Source: Gammaproteobacteria bacterium HGW-Gammaproteobacteria-13 (GTDB lineage: Bacteria > Pseudomonadota > Gammaproteobacteria > Pseudomonadales > Pseudomonadaceae). Taken from it: 64,000 nt of DNA. Below the pieces are notes generated by a model. That model was not told where the DNA came from and searched no databases. It saw only the letters and a list, made by a program, of their open reading frames with translations. Position 1 is the stretch's first letter. Each line of letters starts with the position of its first letter. This document shows, piece after piece, positions 27,130 to 34,971 of the stretch. The position numbers and the translations under genes were made by a program. The stretch is from contig PGZH01000002.1 in NCBI GenBank assembly GCA_002840155.1, positions 62,001 through 126,000 on the forward strand, read 5' to 3'.

Positions 27130-28716
27130 TTGTTCAAAAAACGCACACTCTACCTGAGCGCCGCTCTGCTCACCCTGCCATTGGTCGCCAATGCCGCCGA
27201 CGCGCCCTTTGCCACCAGCGCCGATCTGCGCCCATTGCTGGCCCAGCTAACGCAGCACTGCAGCCCATTACCGACAAGCCTAGACGAGAATGCTCAGCGC
27301 CTGCTGCAGGCTTTTTATGCACAACGCGACGGCCAACCGGCCTGGCAGAGCAGCGAACAGCTGCTGCAATTGCGCGAACAGCTGGCGCAATTGGCCGATG
27401 ACGGTCTGCAGCCCAACGACTATCTGCTGCCCAGCCTGATTGCGGAAAGCTTCGCCGAGCAGCGCGACTGCGCCGAACTGCTGACCAGCCACAGCTACCT
27501 GCAGGCCCTGCTGCACCTGCGTCGCGGCCGTTTGCTGCAACAGCGCCTGGAACCACTGTGGCAGGCGCCTGGGCAGACCAACCCGGACCCGCAACTGGCG
27601 ACCCTGTCGCTGGCCCTGCTGCATCTGCATACACCGGCCCTGGCCTTTACCAGTGCGCGGCCGGCCACCGTGCACTACCAGCGGCTGCGTAGCGCCTACG
27701 CGCAACAACGCCTGCTGCCACTGCGGGAGTGGACGACATTGGCCAGCGGTACGCTGCTCAAGCCCGGCGGCAAGGATGTGCGACTGCCAGCATTGCGCGC
27801 ACGCCTGATCGCCCAAGACTACCTGGTTGCACCGTTGGAAGAGCTGGGCAGCACCTACGACCTGGCCACGCAAAGTGCCCTGGAGAATTTTCAGCGCGAC
27901 CACGGCCTTAACCCGGATGGCATTCTCGGCCCCGCCAGCCTCACCGAGCTGAATATCAGCGCACAGATGCGTCGCGAGCAGCTGCGCGCCAACCTTGAGC
28001 GCCTGCGCTGGCTGGCCGACTCAATGGGCGATGCCGAAATACTGATCAATGTCGCGGCCGCCGAAATCCAGGTGCAGCGCGATAACCAGCTGCTTTGGCG
28101 CAGCCCTACCCAGGTCGGCCGCGCCGAACGGCAAACGCCGCTGCTCGCCTCAAGCATTGTGCGGCTGACCCTCAACCCAACCTGGACCGTGCCGCCGACC
28201 ATCCTGCGCGAAGACAAATTGCCGGCCATTCGCGACGACATCAGCTACCTGGAACGCCAGCAGATGAGCGTGCTCGACCGCGACGGCAACCTGCTCGACC
28301 CGCACAGCATCGACTGGGACAACCCCGGACCGATTCGCCTGCGCCAGTCCGCCGGCAGCCATAACCCACTCGGCCGCGTTGCCGTGCGCTTCGACAATCC
28401 GTTTGCGGTTTATTTACACGACACTCCCAGCCAGCAGCTGTTCAGCAAGGCGCCGCGCGCCTTCAGCTCGGGCTGCGTGCGGGTCGAAGCCGTCGACACC
28501 CTGCTCGCCTGGTTGCTCACCCCGGATGAGCTGAGCAGCGTGCAGACGCGCATCGCCAGCGGCGACACGCAGCAGTACCGCCTGCAACACCCGGCGCCGC
28601 TGCTGATTGCCTACTGGACCGCCGAAGCCACAAAAGGCGGAACCCTGCGCTACTACCCGGATATCTATGCGCGTGACGCCCGCCTGATCAACGCCCTGGC
28701 GCCAAGCGTGCGCTGA
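27130..28716 (+). CDS. L,D-transpeptidase of the YcbB/LdtD type
   Basis: Periplasmic peptidoglycan cross-linking enzyme that forms 3-3 (mDAP-mDAP) links. I prefer TTG at 27130 (GGAG at 27119-27122, seven bases upstream), giving MFKKRTLYLSAALL, a clean signal peptide cut near ANA-AD; ATG at 27112 is in frame but has no ribosome site. About 528 residues: N-terminal scaffold domain (~30-235), peptidoglycan-binding domain 1 (~245-280, NFQRDHGLNPDGILGPAS), and YkuD catalytic domain (~300-465) with HDTPSQQLF and the catalytic cysteine in SSGCVRV (about residue 449). Length and order match YcbB. Divergent from another transpeptidase-like gene. Confidence 0.9.
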   Translation: MFKKRTLYLSAALLTLPLVANAADAPFATSADLRPLLAQLTQHCSPLPTSLDENAQRLLQAFYAQRDGQPAWQSSEQLLQLREQLAQLADDGLQPNDYLLPSLIAESFAEQRDCAELLTSHSYLQALLHLRRGRLLQQRLEPLWQAPGQTNPDPQLATLSLALLHLHTPALAFTSARPATVHYQRLRSAYAQQRLLPLREWTTLASGTLLKPGGKDVRLPALRARLIAQDYLVAPLEELGSTYDLATQSALENFQRDHGLNPDGILGPASLTELNISAQMRREQLRANLERLRWLADSMGDAEILINVAAAEIQVQRDNQLLWRSPTQVGRAERQTPLLASSIVRLTLNPTWTVPPTILREDKLPAIRDDISYLERQQMSVLDRDGNLLDPHSIDWDNPGPIRLRQSAGSHNPLGRVAVRFDNPFAVYLHDTPSQQLFSKAPRAFSSGCVRVEAVDTLLAWLLTPDELSSVQTRIASGDTQQYRLQHPAPLLIAYWTAEATKGGTLRYYPDIYARDARLINALAPSVR

Positions 28717-28839
28717 TTCGCACGCATGACCGTTGATCGGCGCACCTTGCAACACCATCGACAGCTGCGCCAACGCCAACTGTGCTTAGATACCTGAACC
28801 GCTAATTAGCAGACCTCACTCGCCAAGGAGCTACATCAC

Positions 28840-29760
28840 ATGGAAATCGGCAGCGTCATTTTTCTTTTTGTCGGCCTCGCCGTCGCCATCGTCTTTATGG
28901 GCTTCAAGGTTGTGCCGCAGGGCTACGAATGGACAGTGGAGCGCTTCGGCCGCTACACCAACACCCTCAAGCCGGGCCTGAACATCATCGTGCCGATCAT
29001 GGACAAGGTCGGCCGCAAGCTCAACGTGATGGAAAACGTGCTGGATATTCCGCCGCAGGAAGTGATCACCGCCGATAACGCCACGGTGCAGATCGACGCC
29101 ATCTGCTTCTTCCAGATCATCAACTCGGCCCAGGCGGCCTACGAGGTGAACAACCTCGAACACGCCATCCGCAACCTGGTGATGACCAATATCCGTACTG
29201 TGCTCGGCTCCATGGAGCTGGATGCCATGCTCGGCCAACGCGACGCAATCAACGAGAAGCTGCTACGCACCGTTGATGAAGCCACCGCGCCCTGGGGCAT
29301 CAAGATCACCCGTATCGAGATCAAGGACATCAGCCCACCCGCCGACCTGATGGCCGCCATGTCCGGGCAGATGAAAGCCGAACGGATCAAGCGCGCACAG
29401 ATTCTCGAAGCCGAAGGCCTGCGCGCCGCCGCCATCCTCACCGCCGAAGGGCAGAAGCAGGGCGACATCCTCAAGGCCGAAGGCCAGCGCCAAGCCGCCT
29501 TCCTCGAAGCCGAAGCACGCGAACGCGCCGCCCAGGCAGAAGCCGAAGCCACGCGCATGGTTTCCGAAGCCATCGCCCAGGGCAACGTGCAGGCGGTCAA
29601 CTACTTCGTCGCGCAGAAATACATCGAAGCCCTCGGCCAGCTGGCCAGCGCCAACAACAGCAAAGTCATCCTCATGCCGCTGGAAGCCAGCCAGGTAATC
29701 GGCGCCGTCGGCGGCATCAGCGAAATTGTCAAAGCCACCTTCGGTGAGAAGAAGGGTTAA
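28840..29760 (+). CDS. SPFH/stomatin-family membrane protein (slipin, QmcA-like)
   Basis: 306 residues: one N-terminal membrane anchor (about 3-22), SPFH domain (about 25-190) with typical [15 protein letters not shown] and [12 protein letters not shown], and a long Ala/Glu-rich coiled coil (about 185-255). Such proteins assemble in large rings in the membrane and scaffold proteases or lipid domains. AAGGAG lies before the ATG. It is followed after 3 bases by an NfeD gene, the classic slipin-NfeD pair. Confidence 0.93.
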   Translation: MEIGSVIFLFVGLAVAIVFMGFKVVPQGYEWTVERFGRYTNTLKPGLNIIVPIMDKVGRKLNVMENVLDIPPQEVITADNATVQIDAICFFQIINSAQAAYEVNNLEHAIRNLVMTNIRTVLGSMELDAMLGQRDAINEKLLRTVDEATAPWGIKITRIEIKDISPPADLMAAMSGQMKAERIKRAQILEAEGLRAAAILTAEGQKQGDILKAEGQRQAAFLEAEARERAAQAEAEATRMVSEAIAQGNVQAVNYFVAQKYIEALGQLASANNSKVILMPLEASQVIGAVGGISEIVKATFGEKKG

Positions 29761-29763
29761 GCC

Positions 29764-30210
29764 ATGTGGGACTTTTTACAGCACCTGTCGTACTGGAACT
29801 GGCTGGCGTTCGGCACGCTGCTGCTGATTCTCGAAGTGTTCGGTGCCGGTGGCTACCTGCTGTGGATCGGCCTGGCCGCCGCCAGCGTCGGCCTGCTGAC
29901 CTTTATCTTCCCGGGCCTGCCCTGGGCTGCGCAGTTCATCCTGTTCGGCCTGCTGTCGATACTCACGGCGGTGTTCTGGTGGCAGCGCCAACGCAGCGCA
30001 GCCAAGCCTTCCGACCAGCCGGGGCTGAACCAGCGCGGCAGTGAGTTCGTCGGCCGTACCTTTGTCCTGCATGAAGCCATCCACGGTGGCCGCGGCAAGA
30101 TCAAGGCCGGCGACAGCCTGTGGCTGGTGATCGGCGCCGACCTACCGGCCGGCACGCCAGTGCGCGTAGTCGGCCAGGATGGCGTGCTGCTGAAAGTTGA
30201 AGCCGCATAG
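29764..30210 (+). CDS. NfeD-family membrane protein
   Basis: 148 residues: two to three membrane segments within residues 10-78, then a small beta-barrel OB-fold domain (about 95-146; FVGRTFVLHEAIHGGRGKIK, GDSLWLVIGADLPAG) that is typical of short NfeD1b proteins. It lacks the serine protease domain of long NfeD. Three bases after the SPFH gene, so the two are co-translated and very likely act in one complex. Confidence 0.9.
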   Translation: MWDFLQHLSYWNWLAFGTLLLILEVFGAGGYLLWIGLAAASVGLLTFIFPGLPWAAQFILFGLLSILTAVFWWQRQRSAAKPSDQPGLNQRGSEFVGRTFVLHEAIHGGRGKIKAGDSLWLVIGADLPAGTPVRVVGQDGVLLKVEAA

Positions 30211-30226
30211 TGCGGTCGAGCACATC

Positions 30227-30256
30227 CTGTATAGCCGGTTGGCCCCGGCCATACAG
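30227..30256. terminator. Stem-loop between convergent genes
   Basis: CTGTAT-A-GCCGG (30227-30238) pairs with CCGGC-C-ATACAG (30245-30256). No T run is present on either side, so it is a weak terminator candidate or a 3' end stabiliser for the NfeD gene and the convergent binding-protein gene. Confidence 0.45.
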
Positions 30257-30278
30257 AGGTTAATGCTCTTATCGGCTG

Positions 30279-31184
30279 CTACCTGGGCAACGCGTAAACC
30301 TTGAACAGCACCTTGACCATCTCACCCGGCTCACCCAGGTGGCGGCGGTAGATGTTCTCCAGTTCGCCGGAGCGGTAGCTTTCACTCAGGGCGGTGTCTA
30401 CCAACAGGCGCAGGTCCTCATCAGCACGGGCCAGGGCCATGGCCACCGGGGCGAACTCGTAGATGCGCTCCAGCACCCTCATCTCGCTGGCATCCTTGTT
30501 CTTGGCCAGGTAGTTCTGCAGCAGAATGCGCTCGGAAAAGAACGCATCAGCCTTGCCCTCCGCCACCAGTTGCACGCCCTGCTCTGGGTTAGCGACGGTC
30601 ACCAGGGTGGCGACCACCCCCAGCTGGTTCTGCTGCTGACGCACCCAGGCCTCGGTTGCACCGCCCTCGGTGACCGCATAGGTGTGGTTGGCCAGGCCGC
30701 GGTTGATGGTGGCCCGCCAGGTCGGGCCGCTATGCGCCACCTTGCCGTTAAGCACATTGACCAGCGCAGGCGAGGCATCCTCACGTACCAGCGCGGCAAG
30801 GCCGGCGGTGTAGATCGGCAGCGAAAAGCTCACAGCTTTGCGCTCTGTCAGCGTTTCCAGGGTCGGCGAGCAGAGAATGTCGATGCTGCCCGAGCTGACC
30901 GCAGCGATGCTCTCGGCCTCCTCCACCGCCTGGTAACGCACCTGCAGATCGGCCAGGCCCAGCTCGGTTTTAATATGCGCAGCCACCTGCTCGCACAGTT
31001 CGATGGCATAGCCGCTGGGCTGGCCGTCCTGCTGGCTGCTGAAGGGCGCAATATCCGGCAGGTAACCAAGAGTCAGGCTGTTGCTGCTGCGCACGCGCTC
31101 CAGCGTACTGGCGCTGGCCAGCAGCGGCAGGGCGAGCAGGCAGGCCAGCAGCAGGTTGATGGGTTTTAGCAGTTGTCCGTTCAT
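30279..31184 (-). CDS. Periplasmic amino-acid binding protein (family 3), orphan
   Basis: 301 residues with a signal peptide (MNGQLLKPINLLLACLLALP..., cut near ASA). The body is a typical family-3 extracellular solute-binding fold (GYAIELCEQVAAHIKTELG, SGSIDILCSPTLETLTERK, EGKADAFFSERILL). Start at ATG 31184 with GGGG eight bases upstream; another ATG lies two codons earlier. Neither permease nor ATPase genes accompany it. Instead it follows the PotE-type antiporter gene by 45 bases and appears to be the last gene of the decarboxylase operon. It may deliver substrate to a distant transporter or serve as a sensor. Confidence 0.82.
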   Translation of the reverse strand: MNGQLLKPINLLLACLLALPLLASASTLERVRSSNSLTLGYLPDIAPFSSQQDGQPSGYAIELCEQVAAHIKTELGLADLQVRYQAVEEAESIAAVSSGSIDILCSPTLETLTERKAVSFSLPIYTAGLAALVREDASPALVNVLNGKVAHSGPTWRATINRGLANHTYAVTEGGATEAWVRQQQNQLGVVATLVTVANPEQGVQLVAEGKADAFFSERILLQNYLAKNKDASEMRVLERIYEFAPVAMALARADEDLRLLVDTALSESYRSGELENIYRRHLGEPGEMVKVLFKVYALPR

Positions 31185-31229
31185 GTCCATATCCCCAGAT
31201 TCAGATGGCTTGGCAGTCCGCATGCACAC

Positions 31230-32558
31230 TCACGCCTGACCAGGCGCGGGCGGCTCAGCGACAAAACGCTTGGCGATAAAGCCGTACAGCAGATAACCCA
31301 GCGCCAGCACCAGCATCGCGCCGAACACCGCATCCTTGCCCGAGGCATACAGGGCGTAGAAGCAATAAACCATCGCCACCAGCAGCACCACCACGTTGCG
31401 GGTATAGATCGCCGCGCTGACGCGGGCCTTGTACATGATCACCAGCAAGCCGGAGAGCGCCGTGACATAGGGGATCAGGTTGGTCACCGCGGCCAGGTTC
31501 ACCAGCTTGCTGAACTGCGCGCTGGCATTCGGCGAGATGGTCGACAGCGCCAGCAGGGTTTGCAGCACCCCGCACACGATCATGCCGATTACCGGCGCAT
31601 TGGCCGCAGTGACCTTGCCGAACAGTTTGAGGAACATGCCCTGATCCGCCGTGACCTTGGCCGTTTGCGCCAAAGTGAACTGCCAGCCCAGCAGCGAGCC
31701 GATGCAGGCCATGACGGCCAGGCCCATGATGATGTTTCCAATAAAGGGGTTGAACATCTGCGCGTAGACGAAGGCGAACGGCGCGGTGGAGTTAGCCAAC
31801 TCGGCATTCGGCACAATGCCCTGAATCACCGTGGTCGACAGTACATACACCACTGCCGCGCCGAGGGTGCCGAACAGGCATGCCAGCGGCACATTGCGCT
31901 CGGGATTTTCCACCGCATCGGAGTTCTGCGCCGCCGATTCCATGCCGAGGAAGGCCCACAGGGTCAGCGGAATACTCTGCGCAATGGCATCGCTGATCTT
32001 CAGGCTGTGTGGGTTCCAGGCCTCCTTCAACACCGCAGGGTCAAACCAGAACCAGCCGATCAGACTGAGCCCCGCCACCGGAATGATCACGCCCCAGACA
32101 GTGATCGCGCCAATTCTGCCGGTGATACGCGGGCCGCCGAAGTTGGCCACCGTGGTCAGCCAGATCAGCCCGACCGTGCCGACAAACAGCGGAATCGCGC
32201 CGCTGCCGAGCCAGGGGAAAAACGGCGTGAGATAACCCACCGCAGAAATGCCGATGGCCACGTTACCGATGGCCAGCGAAAGGAAATACAGAAACGAACA
32301 GAGAAAGAACGCCGACTTACCGTGCGCCTCCTCGGTATAGGCCGACATACCGCCCGAGCGGTGGCAGTAGATGCCGCACTGGGCGAAACAGTAGGCAATG
32401 GCCATGGAGCCGACTGCAGTGATGACCCACGAGAGCAGCGAAACCGCGCCCAACTGGGCCATGCTCGACGGCAACATGATGATGCCCGAGCCCATCATAT
32501 TGACCGCCACCAGGGTGGTGAGCCCCACCAGGCTCATCTTCTTGCTTGACTCAGCCAT
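31230..32558 (-). CDS. Amino acid/amine antiporter, PotE-like (APC family)
   Basis: 442 residues with about twelve membrane segments. The N-terminal substrate motif VNMMGSGIIMLPSSMAQLG and the segment TVWGVIIPVAGLSLIGWFWF closely resemble E. coli PotE, the putrescine/ornithine antiporter. GESA-like GMESAAQNSDAVENPERNVP is also shared. Closeness to PotE is clear by eye, but AdiC or CadB functions cannot be excluded. GGAGAGG lies before the ATG at 32558. Placed 74 bases after a decarboxylase gene, it should exchange the amine product for the amino acid substrate across the inner membrane. Confidence 0.85.
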   Translation of the reverse strand: MAESSKKMSLVGLTTLVAVNMMGSGIIMLPSSMAQLGAVSLLSWVITAVGSMAIAYCFAQCGIYCHRSGGMSAYTEEAHGKSAFFLCSFLYFLSLAIGNVAIGISAVGYLTPFFPWLGSGAIPLFVGTVGLIWLTTVANFGGPRITGRIGAITVWGVIIPVAGLSLIGWFWFDPAVLKEAWNPHSLKISDAIAQSIPLTLWAFLGMESAAQNSDAVENPERNVPLACLFGTLGAAVVYVLSTTVIQGIVPNAELANSTAPFAFVYAQMFNPFIGNIIMGLAVMACIGSLLGWQFTLAQTAKVTADQGMFLKLFGKVTAANAPVIGMIVCGVLQTLLALSTISPNASAQFSKLVNLAAVTNLIPYVTALSGLLVIMYKARVSAAIYTRNVVVLLVAMVYCFYALYASGKDAVFGAMLVLALGYLLYGFIAKRFVAEPPAPGQA

Positions 32559-32632
32559 CGACCTCTCCTTGTTCTGTGCATGGCACTGGCCGCGTCCAGC
32601 AGCCAAGGCTGCCGGACGGGAGTGGCTAAGCG

Positions 32633-34933
32633 TTACTGTTTGACCACATAGACCCTGTACGTCAGACCACCCTGGCCATCGCGCTCAATCTCGACGCCAT
32701 GGTTGTCGTGCTCGAAACCGGGGAAATGGCTGTCGAACAGCTCCATCGCCAGCAGGTAATCGATGATCGCTTGCTTGTCCGCGCCAGCCTTCTCACCCGG
32801 CATCATCAGCGGGATACCCGGTGGATAGGGCACGACCTGCACGGCCACGGTGCGGCCTTGCATGTCACGCACGGCGATCTGCTCGATCTGGCCTTTGACC
32901 AGCTTGGCGTAGGTCGCCCGCGGCGATGAAACAACGTCGGGCAACAGGCTGAAGGCGGCGTCCATGTTGTGCAGCAGCTTGGAGGTGAGCATGTCCTGGT
33001 GCATGGCGTCGGCCAGATCCTTGAGGCCCATGCCGGCGTAACGCTCGCCATGGCTGGCGACCAGCTCAGGCATCACCAATTCCAGCGAGGCGTTGCTGTC
33101 GTAGTGCTTCTTGAACTCCATCAGCCCGGCGACCAGCGAGCCCCACTTGCCCTTGGTTACGCCCAGGCTGAACAGCAGCAGAATCGAATACGGCTCGGTC
33201 TTTTCCACCACGATGCCGCGGCTGGCGAGGAACGACGACACCAGCGGCGCCGGAATACCGCTGGCCTCCATCTGCCCTTCCAGGGTCTGCCCTGGGGTCA
33301 GCACGGTGACCTTGATCGGGTCGAGCATGCAGTAATCACGGCCCAGGTCGCCAAAGCCATGCCAGCTGGCGCTCGGCTTGAGCACCCAGGCATCGCCCTG
33401 GCGCAAGGTCTGCGGATCGAGGTCGGCAAAGGGCACGCCGTTGACCTCATCCGGTTGCCACACGCCAAACCACCAATCCTGTGGTTTGCGCTTACGCACC
33501 TCATTACCCAGGCGCACCATGGCCTGACGAAAGGCGATGGCTTCGCCGATGGACTCACCGGTGAGGTACTCGCCGGCATCGTCCATCATCTTCGCCGACA
33601 CATCGGTGGAGGCGATGATGCTGTACTGCGGCGAGGTCGAGGTGTGCATCATAAAGGCCTCGTTGAACAGCGCCGGCTTGACCGACACCTTGCCCGAACG
33701 GATATGGATCATCGAGGCCTGCGACAGCGCCGCCAGCAGTTTGTGGGTCGAGTGGGTGACGGTCACCGTGGCGTCATCGGCATGTCGCTCGCCACGGTGC
33801 ATGCCGTAGCGGCCTTCATACAGCGGATTGAAGCGCGCATAGGCATACCAGGCTTCGTCGTAGTGAATCCGCTCGACGCTGCGGCTCAGTTCGCGGGTGG
33901 TGGTCTGCACGTTGTAGCAGAGGCCGTCGTAGGTCGAGTTGGTCAGCACCGCCAGTACCGGACGGGCCTGCTTGTCGGTCATCAGCGGACTTTCGGCGAT
34001 TTTCTGCGCCACCGCCTCGGGCGTCAGCTCGCTGCGCGGCACCGGGCCGATCAGCCCGCGTGCATTACGTCGTGGGCGCAGGTACAGCGGCACCGCGCCG
34101 GACATATTCAGCGCGTAGTTCAGCGATTTGTGGCAATTGCGATCGACCAGCACCGCATCGCCATCGGTGACCGCCGAGTGCAGGACGATCTCGTTGCTGG
34201 CTGAACTGCCACCGACCGAGAAGAAGGTGTAATCGGCGCCAAACACCCGCGCGGCATTCTTTTCCGCCTCGGCAATCGGCCCGGAGTGATCATTCAGCGA
34301 ACCCAGCTCACCCACCGACACGCTGAGGTCGGAGCGCAGCATCTGCTCGCCGTAAAAATCGAGAAAACTGCGGCCCACTGCGGTCTTCATAAAGGCCGTG
34401 CCGCCGGTATGCCCCGGGGTGTGCCAGGAGTATTCGTGGGTGTCGGCGAAGTTCACCAAAGCGCCAAAAAATGGCGGCAGGATGCTGTCCAGGTAGCGCC
34501 GGGCAGCGGCTTCGATGCGACCGGCGACAAACGCCGGGCTGTCTTCCGGCTGCCAGATAAAGCCGTCGATATTTTCGACAAACTCCAGCGGCACCCGGCT
34601 CTGATGCGCCTGGCTCATGCCGAGCATGATCGGCAGCTGTGCGGTGCGCTGGCGGATCAGCTGAATCAGGTGCAGCGCTAACGGCAAGTTCTCCTCGCAC
34701 AAGCCCCAGCCGAGGATGACGCAGCAATAGGCTGGGTCGGCGCGAAAGGCGATTTCCGCGTCATCCAGCGAGCTGACTCGCTCAACCTCCAGGCCATGTT
34801 GCTGCAAGGCCCGACCCACCTCCTCGGCGCTGCGCAGCACGATGCTGTCCGGGTGCTCCAGGGTGTTGAGCACAATCAGCACCGGGTAACGCTGGGCGAG
34901 GGATGCCGGCAACGGCACTTTCGCATGACTCAT
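32633..34933 (-). CDS. Orn/Lys/Arg decarboxylase, LdcI/LdcA-like
   Basis: PLP-dependent fold-type I decarboxylase of 766 residues, the length of the large bacterial enzymes. Order: N-terminal wing (receiver-like, about 1-135), PLP core (about 150-480), C-terminal domain. The PLP lysine is in THSTHKLLAALSQASMIH, the phosphate and ring contacts in GGSSASNE and DRNCHKS, and HFDEAW-type IHYDEAWYAYARFNPLY. By eye it is closer to lysine decarboxylase LdcA of Pseudomonas (WWFGVWQP, RSDLSVSV) than the neighbour is. AAGGAG precedes the ATG. Substrate (Lys, Arg or Orn) not proven. 38 bases behind the AdiA-like gene. Confidence 0.87.
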   Translation of the reverse strand: MSHAKVPLPASLAQRYPVLIVLNTLEHPDSIVLRSAEEVGRALQQHGLEVERVSSLDDAEIAFRADPAYCCVILGWGLCEENLPLALHLIQLIRQRTAQLPIMLGMSQAHQSRVPLEFVENIDGFIWQPEDSPAFVAGRIEAAARRYLDSILPPFFGALVNFADTHEYSWHTPGHTGGTAFMKTAVGRSFLDFYGEQMLRSDLSVSVGELGSLNDHSGPIAEAEKNAARVFGADYTFFSVGGSSASNEIVLHSAVTDGDAVLVDRNCHKSLNYALNMSGAVPLYLRPRRNARGLIGPVPRSELTPEAVAQKIAESPLMTDKQARPVLAVLTNSTYDGLCYNVQTTTRELSRSVERIHYDEAWYAYARFNPLYEGRYGMHRGERHADDATVTVTHSTHKLLAALSQASMIHIRSGKVSVKPALFNEAFMMHTSTSPQYSIIASTDVSAKMMDDAGEYLTGESIGEAIAFRQAMVRLGNEVRKRKPQDWWFGVWQPDEVNGVPFADLDPQTLRQGDAWVLKPSASWHGFGDLGRDYCMLDPIKVTVLTPGQTLEGQMEASGIPAPLVSSFLASRGIVVEKTEPYSILLLFSLGVTKGKWGSLVAGLMEFKKHYDSNASLELVMPELVASHGERYAGMGLKDLADAMHQDMLTSKLLHNMDAAFSLLPDVVSSPRATYAKLVKGQIEQIAVRDMQGRTVAVQVVPYPPGIPLMMPGEKAGADKQAIIDYLLAMELFDSHFPGFEHDNHGVEIERDGQGGLTYRVYVVKQ

Positions 34934-34971
34934 GATGAACTCCTTGTATTAGACCTGATGGGTGCCAGCCC

